Assembly: GCA_028293745.1 (NCBI GenBank)
Contig: JAQGOF010000070.1
Span: 1 to 60,595, forward strand
DNA: 60,595 nucleotides
Direction: 5' to 3'
Source: Gammaproteobacteria bacterium
GTDB taxonomy: Bacteria; Pseudomonadota; Gammaproteobacteria; Steroidobacterales; Steroidobacteraceae
Numbering within the stretch: the stretch's first letter is position 1; every line of letters starts with the position of its first letter. Shown piece by piece: positions 17,311 to 25,743 of the stretch. The notes under the pieces were generated by a model that searched no databases, was not told the origin of the DNA, and saw only the letters and a list, made by a program, of their open reading frames with translations. A program made the translations under genes and the position numbers.

Positions 17311-18752
17311 CCTCCAACGCATGCCTCGCAGCGGTCGGTATTGCGCTCGCCGGTTTCCTCAGCGCGTGCACTGTCGGTCCAGAATATCGACCCGCCCCGT
17401 CCGCACCAGGATCGCAAGCTCCCTTGGTGTCGGTGTCAGCATCGGCGGAGACCGCCACCGAGCCACCTGATGACTGGTGGCGTCTCTACCACGACTCAAC
17501 ACTGGATCACCTGTTGGATGAGGCTTTCAAAGCCAACGCGGATCTGAAGGTAGCCGAAGCCAATCTGCTGGCATCCCGCGCGGTGTTGGAAGGAGCGCGC
17601 GACGCCCGCTTCCCGCAAACCGATGCTGGAGTCGCAGCCACCTATGGGCGGGACGCGATCACGGATGAGATCCTGGGGATCACCGGTCATCCGTCGCAGA
17701 ACATCTGGATCTATGAAGCTGTACTGAGCGTCGGATATGAGCTCGATTATCTGGGTCGTGTTCGCAGGTCCATCGAGGCAGCACGCGCCGACACAGACGC
17801 TGTTGCCGCGGCGCACGACAGTGTGAAAATAACGGTGTCAGCGGAAACCGCCCGGGCGTACGCGCAGATCTGCGCAATTGGTGAACAGCTGCAGGTGGCG
17901 CGACATTCCCTGGATGTCGTCAGTCACGAGGCTGAAATCACTCTCCACCGGAACGAAGCCGGCGCCGGCTCCCAATTCGACGTCGTCCGCGCCGAAGGAC
18001 TCGTCGCGCAAACAAGGGCCAGCATCCCACCGCTGGAGGGACAACGGCGATCGGCGCTGTTCCAGCTCGCTGCCTTGCTGGGAAGAACCCCATCCATGGC
18101 GCCAAACGAAGTGGCCAGCTGCGTAACGCCGCCACATCTCACCGAACTCATCCCGGTGGGCGACGGGGCGACCTTGCTCAAGCGGCGGCCTGACGTGCGA
18201 CAGGCAGATCGCAGAATGGCTGCGGCCACGGCCAGGATTGGGGTCGCGACGGCGGACCTGTATCCGAAGATCACTTTGAAGGGCCTGTACGGTGCTGTGA
18301 CGTCCGAGCTGGACCAGTTTACGTCGCCAAACTCACGAACCTGGGGCGTCGGGCCGAGCATCAGTTGGACCTTTCCCAATATGGCCGGTCCCCGGGCGAG
18401 GGTGCGGGCCGCCAAGGCCAGTGCCGCGGCAGCTCTGGCCAGCTTCGATTCGGTGGTGCTCCAGGCTCTGAAAGAGACGGAACAGGCGCTCGCGACCTAT
18501 GGCTCCGAGCTTGACCGCCGCCAGGCGCTGTCGGATGCGCAGGATCGGGCGCACCAGGCGTTCGACATGGCACACGACCAGTTCCTGGCCGGGTCGCTCA
18601 GCAATCTCGACCTGCTTACGACCGAGCAATCGCTGATCGCGGCGGATGCCGCGGTAGCCAGCTCGGATGCGGCGCTGATCCAAGACCAGATTGCCGTGTT
18701 CAGGGCCCTGGGTGGGGGTTGGCGGGGAGTCGAGGTGGCGGCAAGCCGGTAG
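17307..18752 (+). CDS. NodT/OprM-type outer-membrane efflux lipoprotein
   Basis: Outer-membrane channel of the same pump, 481 residues. It has a lipoprotein signal peptide ending in the lipobox LSAC (Cys21), followed by TVGPEYRPAP, the standard NodT start. Two repeated outer-membrane-efflux domains follow, with WWRLYHDSTLDHLLDEAFKAN at about 57-77 and LLKRRPDVRQADRRMAAATARIG near 290. Overlaps the MFS gene by ATGA. It completes the HlyD-MFS-NodT set. Confidence 0.93.
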   Translation: MTSNACLAAVGIALAGFLSACTVGPEYRPAPSAPGSQAPLVSVSASAETATEPPDDWWRLYHDSTLDHLLDEAFKANADLKVAEANLLASRAVLEGARDARFPQTDAGVAATYGRDAITDEILGITGHPSQNIWIYEAVLSVGYELDYLGRVRRSIEAARADTDAVAAAHDSVKITVSAETARAYAQICAIGEQLQVARHSLDVVSHEAEITLHRNEAGAGSQFDVVRAEGLVAQTRASIPPLEGQRRSALFQLAALLGRTPSMAPNEVASCVTPPHLTELIPVGDGATLLKRRPDVRQADRRMAAATARIGVATADLYPKITLKGLYGAVTSELDQFTSPNSRTWGVGPSISWTFPNMAGPRARVRAAKASAAAALASFDSVVLQALKETEQALATYGSELDRRQALSDAQDRAHQAFDMAHDQFLAGSLSNLDLLTTEQSLIAADAAVASSDAALIQDQIAVFRALGGGWRGVEVAASR

Positions 18753-18821
18753 CGTGTCTTGCGCCCCCGACACTGTCGCATTCTGGCGGCACTGCAAATT
18801 AACTTAAAACTGGTGTATTCA

Positions 18822-20306
18822 ATGAGTATGCGGGTACTCGTTGCAGGTCGAAACGCTGAGGCAGTGGCTACTGCTGCCGGTGCCTTTGCGAACGACCTCA
18901 CGATCGAGACCGCTGCGACCAAAGCCGCTTGCATCGCGCTGTTGGAGCGGACCCAGTTCGACTTGATCGTCGCCTGCGAGACGCTCGGCGACGGATCGGG
19001 ACTCGAAGTGTTGAGCCACGCTGCCGTCAATGCGCCAGACACCCTGCGTATTTTCGCGGCCAGGCCTTCGACGCTGAACCTTCTGCAGGGCGAACTCGGG
19101 CTGTTTGGCCTGTTTCGGACCCTTCCCTACCCGATCAATTTCCGCAAGCTATGGTCTGCGCTGAATCTTGCGCGCAGCTGCTGCGTAGAGACCGAGCCGC
19201 GGACCCCGACGCCGGCACAAACTCCGCGTGTTCAGCATGTTGTTTTGGAGGGTGAGCGGCAGCTGGTTGGTGAGACGCGCGAGGTGCGCGCTCGGGTTGC
19301 GCCGCAGGGCGCGCAGGCGGGCCCGACCCCAACGGCGCAAAGCAGAGTAAACGCGGCGATGGCCAAAATTCGCGCCGCCGCGGCTTCTAACGGCGGCGCA
19401 GCTTCTAGTGCCGGTGCGACCGCACACGCTGCGGTCGCTTCGCGACAGATGCAGACTCGTCAGGGTGCGCAAGCGCGGGCTAGCCAGACGGCACAACGCT
19501 CGGCAAACGCGGCGGAGGCCACGGCTCGCACCGGCGCTACTGCTAACAGCCGCGCAATCGTGAGCGCCTCCAGCGGCGCGGCGGCGGCGCGCACTGCTGT
19601 AAACAGCGGCAGGGCCGCACGCGCTGCAAGCCCTTCGCAGCAGACACAGCCTCGCCAGGTTGCCGCGTCTCACGCGACTCCGGCGCCGCGACGGGACACG
19701 CGAATTCCCCAGAATGAAGCGTTCAAACGCGCGCTCGCAAAGCGCAACGCAGCCAGGCTCGAGGCAAATAGCCAAATTTCAGCAGTCGACGTGCTCGGCG
19801 CAGTTCAGCCACACCTATCCGGGAACCGGGGCGAGCGGCGGCGAGAGCCGGCGATGTCTAACGACTCGCTCGCTCAGCTCGCGCGCCTCGCCACAACACA
19901 TCGACCAACATACACCTCGCGCAATGTCCCCCGAGGCAGGAAACGCGCTGCCATCGTCGTAGGATCGGGCGTTTTCGCAGCTGCAACAGCTGCTGTCCTG
20001 ACGTTCTTCATGTTGAACGAAAACAACTCGATCAGGCACTCCCCGCTGCCGCTCGTGGCGTCCATCGAGCGACCGCTCTCCCAGAAAGTCTTCCCGTGGC
20101 AGCCAGCCCCTCAGAAGCCGACAAACACGGCGCGTGTTCGAAACGAGGCTACCGGTCCAGCGGCGGCTGATCTGGACTACGAGGCCGAAGCGGATTCCGA
20201 CGCGTCCGCCATCGAACCGGGCCACCCCGGTCCCCCACCGCCAAACCCACCCCCCGGCCCATCTGAGCCACCGTCATCAGACTCCCCCGGTTGGGTGGAC
20301 GAATAG
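18822..20306 (+). CDS. Degenerate receiver-like domain protein with Ala-rich linker and membrane anchor
   Basis: 494 residues in four parts. Residues 1-120 look like a response-regulator fold (MSMRVLVAGRNAEAV; FDLIVACETLGDGSGLEVL; a C-terminal GLFRTLPYPINFRKLW), but the residue at the phospho-acceptor position is Cys/Ala instead of Asp, so it should not be phosphorylated normally. A ~230-residue low-complexity stretch rich in Ala, Gln, Arg and Ser follows. Then comes one transmembrane helix (AAIVVGSGVFAAATAAVLTF) and a Pro-rich acidic tail. I chose ATG 18822 (ATG 18828 is also possible) over an upstream TTG with no ribosome site. It follows the pump operon by 70 bp and ends one base from the convergent ACT gene. 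I know no named family; function unknown. Confidence 0.7.
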   Translation: MSMRVLVAGRNAEAVATAAGAFANDLTIETAATKAACIALLERTQFDLIVACETLGDGSGLEVLSHAAVNAPDTLRIFAARPSTLNLLQGELGLFGLFRTLPYPINFRKLWSALNLARSCCVETEPRTPTPAQTPRVQHVVLEGERQLVGETREVRARVAPQGAQAGPTPTAQSRVNAAMAKIRAAAASNGGAASSAGATAHAAVASRQMQTRQGAQARASQTAQRSANAAEATARTGATANSRAIVSASSGAAAARTAVNSGRAARAASPSQQTQPRQVAASHATPAPRRDTRIPQNEAFKRALAKRNAARLEANSQISAVDVLGAVQPHLSGNRGERRREPAMSNDSLAQLARLATTHRPTYTSRNVPRGRKRAAIVVGSGVFAAATAAVLTFFMLNENNSIRHSPLPLVASIERPLSQKVFPWQPAPQKPTNTARVRNEATGPAAADLDYEAEADSDASAIEPGHPGPPPPNPPPGPSEPPSSDSPGWVDE

Positions 20307-20579
20307 TCAGACGGCGTGCCAATAGGCGTCGCGAATGCTCAGCGCCTGATTCAGCTTCGCAACGATGAGCGATAACCGCTCCTCGGCCATTCCCACGATA
20401 TCGACCTGGATATAAAGAACGTCCCCGCTGCCCATCTCCGCCACGACCCGGCGGGGCACGACGTTCAGATTTTGGAATCGCTCGAGGACGCGCGACAGCG
20501 CGCCGAGGTCGGCTTCAGCCGTGACCCGCAGGCGCAGCAGCGCCGCCGTGGGAGACGGTGATGGATGTTCGGCACTCAT
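20307..20579 (-). CDS. Small ACT-domain protein
   Basis: 90 residues from ATG 20579 (preceded by AGGTTGCAGG). After a short Pro/Ser leader it is a single ACT-type fold: LLRLRVTAEADLGALSRVLERFQNLNVVPRRVV, then an acidic turn and LYIQVDIVGMAEERLSLIVAKLNQAL. It resembles the stand-alone regulatory subunits of acetolactate synthase (IlvM/IlvN type), but there is no synthase gene next to it, so the role is open. Stop-to-stop with the receiver-like gene. Confidence 0.75.
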   Translation of the reverse strand: MSAEHPSPSPTAALLRLRVTAEADLGALSRVLERFQNLNVVPRRVVAEMGSGDVLYIQVDIVGMAEERLSLIVAKLNQALSIRDAYWHAV

Positions 20580-20627
20580 GAACCTGCAACCTCGTACTGG
20601 ACGGTGGAACACGCAACGCAACCAAGC

Positions 20628-20650
20628 CCCGGCTTTCAGCGAAAGCCGGG
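20628..20650. other. Strong GC hairpin upstream of the ACT gene
   Basis: Perfect 10-bp stem CCCGGCTTTC/GAAAGCCGGG with loop AGC, 49 bp upstream of the ACT start on the minus strand. No T-tract follows on either strand. It may be a leader hairpin or terminate transcription from the right. Confidence 0.4.
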
Positions 20651-20705
20651 CAGGTAATGCGTCCAATGTTCCGTACGAAGCTGTTCATGGCTGAAGGCCA
20701 ATGTA

Positions 20706-20927
20706 TCAAATTAACGAAGCCGTGCCGAGCGGATGCTGCCGAAGCCCCTGGCGCGGGGGTGGGGAAACGAGACGCCAGAGGTTTTCGGCAGGATCCGGGG
20801 TCGGCACGGACACCGGGGTACTACCCTGAGGATACTTCCCAGCTAAGCACATTAGTGCCCGGAGGCGGTTTGGCGGGTATTTCTTCTTCGGTGACTGTTT
20901 GGGCTTCTTTTTCTTCGTCCCGGCCAT
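20706..20927 (-). CDS. Possible short Lys/Pro-rich protein
   Basis: 73 codons with GGAG five bases before the ATG. The start is strongly basic (MAGTKKKKPKQSPKKKYPPNR); the rest has no motif. It lies alone in the 450 bp between the ACT gene and the glycosylase gene. The ribosome site and non-random start are the only support. The remainder of this gap (20651-20705, 20928-21028) shows nothing else. Confidence 0.3.
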   Translation of the reverse strand: MAGTKKKKPKQSPKKKYPPNRLRALMCLAGKYPQGSTPVSVPTPDPAENLWRLVSPPPRQGLRQHPLGTASLI

Positions 20928-21028
20928 GCGTTCTCCGTAGGGCTCCCGCCCTTATCTCCTGTATTTTCGATGTTGCATAGGGGAACTGTGGTGACCGGCC
21001 CATTTGTCGCAGGCCGCGCAGCGCCGCT

Positions 21029-22168
21029 TCAGCGAGCCAGCTGAAAGCGCTCGAACGTGTCCAGGGCGGCCTCGATCCTTTTCTTGTGCATGCGCGCCGA
21101 GCCCTTGCCTACCCACGTCCATTGCTGAATCAGCAGCTTCTGCCGCTCGCGATCCGTCTTCAGATCGATGGCAGCCACAATTTCCTCGCCGACCAGCACC
21201 GGACAGGCAAAATAACCAAACACCCGCCTGGCCTTGGGCACGTACGCCTCGAAGCGGTGCTCGTAACCAAAAATCAACTGCAACCGCTTGCGCTGATTGA
21301 TCAGCGGATCGAACGGCGAGAGGATGTGCACCAACTCGCTACCTTCCTCGCGTTGTTCCAGTGCTTCAGGTCGCGCCCAATGTTGCCATTTGCCCGCGCC
21401 TTCCAGATCCACGGGCACCAGCTCCTTGCGCCGCACTCGCCTGTCGATCACACGCTGGACGGCCGGTTTGCGCGCAGCTTTCAGATAGCAGATCGAATCG
21501 ACACTGACGATGCCCTGGGCGCGAAGGGCCCGATCCACGAGATACTCGTTCGTCTCCGCGATCGAAGCCGCGGGCGGCAGCCGCTGCCAACCGAAGTGCC
21601 GTCCCATGAGCTCATACGTCTTCAACATCCCGGCGCGCTGGCTGATCGTCACCAGCCCTTTGTAGAACGCCAGCTGCAATGCACGTTTCGAAGGCTTGCG
21701 GCTGGCCCAGGCGTGATCCTTCTCGACCAGTACATCGTCGTCGATATCACGGATCGTGAGCGCACCATCTGCGCGTATCCGTGTCAGTACCCTGCGGACA
21801 TCGTTGTCCTTGACATTGGTGAACCAGGTACTGCGAAGCAGCCAATAACGGCGCATGGCACGGACGTAATACCGCATGTCTTCGAGCGGAATATACGACA
21901 GGGCGTGCGTCCAATATTCGAAAACCGTCTTGTCGAGAGACTGCGCACGGTGCAGGTGCTCGCGGCGATATTCCGGGATCCGTGCGAACAGGATGTGGTG
22001 ATGGCAGCGCTCGATGACGTGAATCGTATCGATCTGCACATAACCCAGATGTCGGATCGTGGCAGGTGTTGCCTCGGGTCCGCTGCCGAAAGGTGCTGGC
22101 GTATCCAACTTCTGCGCCCGCAGCCAGATGCGCCGGGCGCGGGACCGGGTGATCGCGAATGATTGCAT
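21029..22168 (-). CDS. YcaQ/AlkX-type DNA glycosylase (HTH_42, winged-helix)
   Basis: Repairs bulky alkyl adducts and interstrand crosslinks in the characterised members. 379 residues from ATG 22168 (a longer frame to 22210 has no support). The family signature GYVQIDTIHVIERCHHHILFAR holds the QxD catalytic motif at Gln45-Ile-Asp47, which marks the YcaQ branch (the AlkZ branch has QxQ). Later motifs ILSPFDPLINQRKRLQLIFGYEH and FGYFACPVLVGEEIVAAIDLKTDR are typical. Single gene, 103 bp from the next minus-strand gene. Confidence 0.85.
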   Translation of the reverse strand: MQSFAITRSRARRIWLRAQKLDTPAPFGSGPEATPATIRHLGYVQIDTIHVIERCHHHILFARIPEYRREHLHRAQSLDKTVFEYWTHALSYIPLEDMRYYVRAMRRYWLLRSTWFTNVKDNDVRRVLTRIRADGALTIRDIDDDVLVEKDHAWASRKPSKRALQLAFYKGLVTISQRAGMLKTYELMGRHFGWQRLPPAASIAETNEYLVDRALRAQGIVSVDSICYLKAARKPAVQRVIDRRVRRKELVPVDLEGAGKWQHWARPEALEQREEGSELVHILSPFDPLINQRKRLQLIFGYEHRFEAYVPKARRVFGYFACPVLVGEEIVAAIDLKTDRERQKLLIQQWTWVGKGSARMHKKRIEAALDTFERFQLAR

Positions 22169-22271
22169 GCTTTGACAAAAACCAGCGGCACAGGGGATCG
22201 AGGCTGGCAATCACAACGATCCAGGTGACGTGTGTCAAGTACAAGGGGCACCGGGCGGAGTTTCGCAGGAT

Positions 22272-23138
22272 TCACTCCAGGTACCGCGGGAACTTGGGCA
22301 GCCAGCGGAAGTCCTCCGGACTGTGTTGCACGATCACCCGCGCACGATTATTCGTGACCAGGTGCTCGAAACGATCCATGGACGCAAGAGTATCGGCGCG
22401 TTGCGCATTGATCCTCGGGACGCGGCGTAAGCGGCGATTGTCCAGGGTGTGGTAAAGGTCACCGCTCAGGATGACAATCCCCTCTTTCGCGAGCTTCAAC
22501 ATCAGCGCCTGATGACCGGGAGTGTGCCCAGGCATGTTGAGTATCCGCACCGTGCCGTCACCAAACACGTCGTAATCGCCGTCTAGCAGCTTGGTCTCCA
22601 CATGCTCGTAACCGCTGATCAGCGATTTGTCCACACCGGACGGAGGAACGGGCGCGAGAGCGGCATTCAGCTCGGCTCGATTGATGATCCACGTCGATCG
22701 GGTAAACAGATTCGCGTTGCCGACGTGGTCCACGTGGAAGTGCGAGAAGGCAACGAACTGAATGTCTGCGGGCGACAGTCCAAGCATTTTCAACTGGCGC
22801 TCCAACGTGACGTCCACGTAGAACCGGATCCCGTTGAAATCAACCCCCTCGGGGTGCGCCGCAATCTTGTCCCCGAGCCCTGTATCCCAAAGAAGCGTAC
22901 CGCGGGGATGCCGTATCAGGAAGCAGGGATCGGCAAGTTGGCCCGGCTGGCCATCGTAGTCATCCGCATCGGAAAACATCGACATGTCAGTGAAAACAGC
23001 GCGCCCGCAGTCGAGGGCATAGAGCCGGAGGGTTGGTGTCTCGCTGGCCGCCCGTGCATTCGGGATTGACGCCAAAGACAGAAGAACTGCCATGAGCGCA
23101 ATTCCGGCCCGCCTTGCCGATATTGGAAGACTATACAT
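22272..23138 (-). CDS. Exported metallo-beta-lactamase-fold hydrolase, N-acyl-homoserine-lactonase-like
   Basis: 288 residues with a cleavable signal peptide (cut after about residue 30, PNARA). The dinuclear zinc site is complete: HxHxDH at 133-138 (SHFHVDHVGN), His205 in MPGHTPGH, Asp227 in LSGDLYH and His272 in VQHSPED. The DTGLGD segment and overall order match the AttM/AhlD lactonase branch, so it may quench acyl-homoserine lactones. Many relatives with a signal peptide have other lactone or ester substrates, so the substrate is not settled. No synthase or LuxR gene is nearby. Confidence 0.85.
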   Translation of the reverse strand: MYSLPISARRAGIALMAVLLSLASIPNARAASETPTLRLYALDCGRAVFTDMSMFSDADDYDGQPGQLADPCFLIRHPRGTLLWDTGLGDKIAAHPEGVDFNGIRFYVDVTLERQLKMLGLSPADIQFVAFSHFHVDHVGNANLFTRSTWIINRAELNAALAPVPPSGVDKSLISGYEHVETKLLDGDYDVFGDGTVRILNMPGHTPGHQALMLKLAKEGIVILSGDLYHTLDNRRLRRVPRINAQRADTLASMDRFEHLVTNNRARVIVQHSPEDFRWLPKFPRYLE

Positions 23139-23246
23139 CGCTACCTCCAGGTGAATGCATTGCGTACCGCGCGAGGCTCGACGCGGATGGGCTGCAAGAT
23201 ACTCGATGCAGGGAGCTCGAAGCGCTCAAATACGAGCGCTTTTCGC

Positions 23247-23345
23247 TCAGATGCCGCCGAGCCCTCCGACGGCGGACGGCGCGACTCCGTAGCGGGCACG
23301 GAATTGCTTTACGAAGCTCGAGATTGACGCATAGCCCGCGCGCAA
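23247..23345 (-). pseudogene. Remnant of an AraC-type helix-turn-helix C-terminus
   Basis: In one minus-strand frame the end reads AGYASISSFVKQFRARYGVAPS followed by a short tail and TGA at 23247-23249. That is the second HTH helix and the FRxxxGxxPS hallmark of AraC regulators. Upstream in that frame nothing recognisable continues, so only about 30 residues remain. A hairpin (AGCGCTC/GAGCGCT, 23221-23240) followed by TTTT on the plus strand lies just beyond the stop. Confidence 0.45.
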
Positions 23346-23395
23346 GGAAAGGCATGCCGATCGGTACCTGCCAACTCGGGAGCTGCGCGACCGCT

Positions 23396-24328
23396 TCACC
23401 GCACCTGAGCGGTCGCGGTGTTCTGCCCTATCAGATAGAAGTTATTCCTGTAAACAGGGCACTCGGCATGCTGCCAGGTGAACTGCGGCAACGTCTTCTG
23501 AAGGGATGTGAAGTACTCAACGTTGTCGTAACTGCCAAATGTCCGTTGGTAGGCGCACAGGATGTAGCTGAAGCCGCCCATGACCGATGCGACCTGACTT
23601 CGCACTGCCAGGGGGGTCTCGCTCAGAGACCAGGTGGCGATGAACAGCGAGGGGTTGTGCTGCGCAGCCTCTCGCTCCAAGGCCCCATAGTCATCTCCTG
23701 ACAGCCACTGCAGGTTCGCCGGCGGCTGTGCGCCCGGATCGGTCGGAAACACGTTTCGCAGATAGAACCGCTGCAGGGCACACATGACGGGAAGATCACA
23801 GATGAGGTATCTGTCCCGGTAGCCCAGGTTGCGAAGGAGGCGAAAAAAGCTGCCGTATCCGCCGCCAAACTCCACAACCAGCCGGAGCCTCGACAGGTCA
23901 AAGTCGGTGGACTCCAGCAGCCGGGTCAAATGATACCCATGTTGTACGAGCAGCGGGCTGCTCAAAGGGTAATGTGGATTCACCAGCGGCTTGCCGACAG
24001 CAGACTCCGTCAGGGCCTTGTGTATCGTCGGGGAAAACCGCTTCGATCCCAACAGGTACGACAGGTAGCGGCGCGTGTGACTGCGCTGGCGCGAGTGCAG
24101 AGTCTTGGCTATGGGCGGCAGCCGCAGGAACTGATCCGTGCCGCTGGCTCGAAGCGCGTTGCTGATCTCAGCGGCGAATGCGGCCCATTCACTTCCCGGA
24201 GGCCCCAGCCGGGTTGCGGCCTGTAGTTCCTCGAGCAGCTCTTCCGAGCAGCCCAAAGCGGGAGGAGTGTAGTCACTGATGAGTTTCGCTGCGGCACGCC
24301 GCACGAGCAACTCCAGTTTGTCGTTCAT
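23396..24328 (-). CDS. Putative sugar O-methyltransferase
   Basis: 310 residues from ATG 24328 (a TTG two codons upstream is less likely). The N-terminal half is helical with no domain I know. The SAM-binding motif I is LVVEFGGGYGSFFRLLRNLG near 155-175, followed by YLICDLPVMCALQRFYL. Late motifs IATWSLSETP and FSYILCAYQRTFG match the family annotated as putative sugar O-methyltransferases of surface-glycan clusters. It is beside glycosyltransferase genes, which fits. Exact acceptor unknown. Confidence 0.7.
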   Translation of the reverse strand: MNDKLELLVRRAAAKLISDYTPPALGCSEELLEELQAATRLGPPGSEWAAFAAEISNALRASGTDQFLRLPPIAKTLHSRQRSHTRRYLSYLLGSKRFSPTIHKALTESAVGKPLVNPHYPLSSPLLVQHGYHLTRLLESTDFDLSRLRLVVEFGGGYGSFFRLLRNLGYRDRYLICDLPVMCALQRFYLRNVFPTDPGAQPPANLQWLSGDDYGALEREAAQHNPSLFIATWSLSETPLAVRSQVASVMGGFSYILCAYQRTFGSYDNVEYFTSLQKTLPQFTWQHAECPVYRNNFYLIGQNTATAQVR

Positions 24329-24361
24329 CCGCAAGTGCTGATCCTTTTCCCTAGAGTCGGT

Positions 24362-24557
24362 CTACAGCTGCCCCCCCCGTTTGGGGGCCGGTTCCGGGGG
24401 CAGAGTATATACAGAGCCCGCATATTCGCGGCCCCAATTCCCGGCAGGCCTCGTCCACGAGAAGGCCATACGGCAGCCGCACTCCGGGTATCCTAATCGC
24501 CTTTCCGGGAGATAACCCCATGACGACGAGCGCTCAACCGGGGGGCGTCGAGCCCCC
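24362..24557. other. Two G/C-run hairpins in the divergent gap
   Basis: Arms CTGCCCCC (24368-24375) and GGGGGCAG (24396-24403) enclose a smaller CCCG/GGGG hairpin, and GGGGGC/GCCCCC pair at 24541-24557. The first includes a run of eight C. They flank the promoter region for both the methyltransferase (minus) and the GT4 gene (plus). The second hairpin lies inside the short ORF at 24520. Confidence 0.4.
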
Positions 24558-24594
24558 ACGAATTCAAGGCATGAGCCTGGAGGGCGAAGCCTGA
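24520..24594 (+). CDS. Possible 24-residue leader ORF before GT4
   Basis: ATG ACG ACG at 24520 with GGGAG eight bases upstream; stop TGA at 24592-24594, two bases before the GT4 start. The ORF spans a GGGGGC/GCCCCC hairpin, so its translation would open that hairpin near the GT4 ribosome site. Could be coincidence. Confidence 0.25.
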   Translation: MTTSAQPGGVEPPRIQGMSLEGEA

Positions 24595-24596
24595 AA

Positions 24597-25697
24597 ATGA
24601 ATTCGACGGACGCGGCCACCCCGGCCGCTGCCAGCTCTTTGCTGTTTTTCGATCCGGTGTGTCAGAAGCCCTACGACACTGAAACGGTACGCCAGGCGGC
24701 TACAGGCGGAACCGAGGCGACTGTCACGCGGATCGCCGATTCGTTGGGCGCGATAGTAATGCAGCACAACCGCACTACGAATTACGGTGATCGCTACCGC
24801 GCACCGGGGCGCGTTCCAGGGATCACGCATGTCATAGTGAACCGCGACTCCCGGGCCCTGGCCCGTGTGCGCGAGCTCTTTCCGGACGCCCGCGTATATC
24901 TATGGGTGCACCATCATTTCCCACTGGGCTCGAAACTGTTTCTTCGACTCGCATCTACCGCAGACCTGCTGCGAGATATGGAAGTGACCTTTGTCTGCGT
25001 ATCCCATCAGCAGCGGCACGACCTGCAAGCCTCGCTTCGGCCTCTGGATCTACGAGGCCGGGTGAAGACCTGCACGATATACAATCCCGTGGACGATGCG
25101 CTCGTGCCCGACGGCTCACCCATCGATGAGAACAAACTCGTTTTCTTCTCCTCCCCCAACAAAGGCCTCAAGTTCACGCTCGATGCCTTCCGCGAGCTGC
25201 GGCGGCGGATGCCAGATCTGCAACTGGTCGTCGGAAACCCTGGATATAAGATCAGGGATTTCCCCCCGATCGAGGGCGTCCAATACCTTGGCCCACAGCC
25301 ACAACATCTCATCCACGCACAAGTGCGGACCGCGCTGTGCCTGTTCTTCCCAAACTTCGTACTTCCGGAAACATTCGGGCTGGTCCTGGCGGAATCCAAA
25401 GCGCTCGGGACACCAGTCCTGACGCACGACTGCGGCGCTGCTGCTGAAATAGTTGGAGATCCGCAGCAACTTCTGCCGTTGACATTTGCTCATCTGCTCT
25501 ACGAAGACTTGCTTGCCAAGGTCCCCTCGAGTTGGCGCCGGGGTCCGGCGAGACTGGCCGCCTACGCTGGCCTCTTCGATTGCTACGCGGACCGGATTCG
25601 CGCGTGGCGCTCGGGCGCCCGTCCCACGACCGCACCGGATCCGCGTTTCCGGCTATCCGCGATCGTGAGCGAATGGCAGGCTCTGTTGTCCGGCTGA
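24597..25697 (+). CDS. GT4-family glycosyltransferase (GT-B fold)
   Basis: 366 residues. The acceptor half begins with LLFFDPVCQKPYDTETVRQAATGGTEATV and contains VYLWVHHHFPLG. The donor half has IYNPVDD, LVFFSSPNKGLKFTLDAF and the nucleotide-sugar motif E-x7-E in PETFGLVLAESKALGTPVL, near residues 265-285. Cytoplasmic, retaining-type enzyme by family. It stands divergent from the sugar methyltransferase and is probably part of the same surface polysaccharide set. Sugar donor not readable. Confidence 0.85.
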   Translation: MNSTDAATPAAASSLLFFDPVCQKPYDTETVRQAATGGTEATVTRIADSLGAIVMQHNRTTNYGDRYRAPGRVPGITHVIVNRDSRALARVRELFPDARVYLWVHHHFPLGSKLFLRLASTADLLRDMEVTFVCVSHQQRHDLQASLRPLDLRGRVKTCTIYNPVDDALVPDGSPIDENKLVFFSSPNKGLKFTLDAFRELRRRMPDLQLVVGNPGYKIRDFPPIEGVQYLGPQPQHLIHAQVRTALCLFFPNFVLPETFGLVLAESKALGTPVLTHDCGAAAEIVGDPQQLLPLTFAHLLYEDLLAKVPSSWRRGPARLAAYAGLFDCYADRIRAWRSGARPTTAPDPRFRLSAIVSEWQALLSG

Positions 25698-25743
25698 GTC
25701 ATCCAGCTGCCCCAGTTGGGGCGGTGCTGTACGTGACGGTGAT

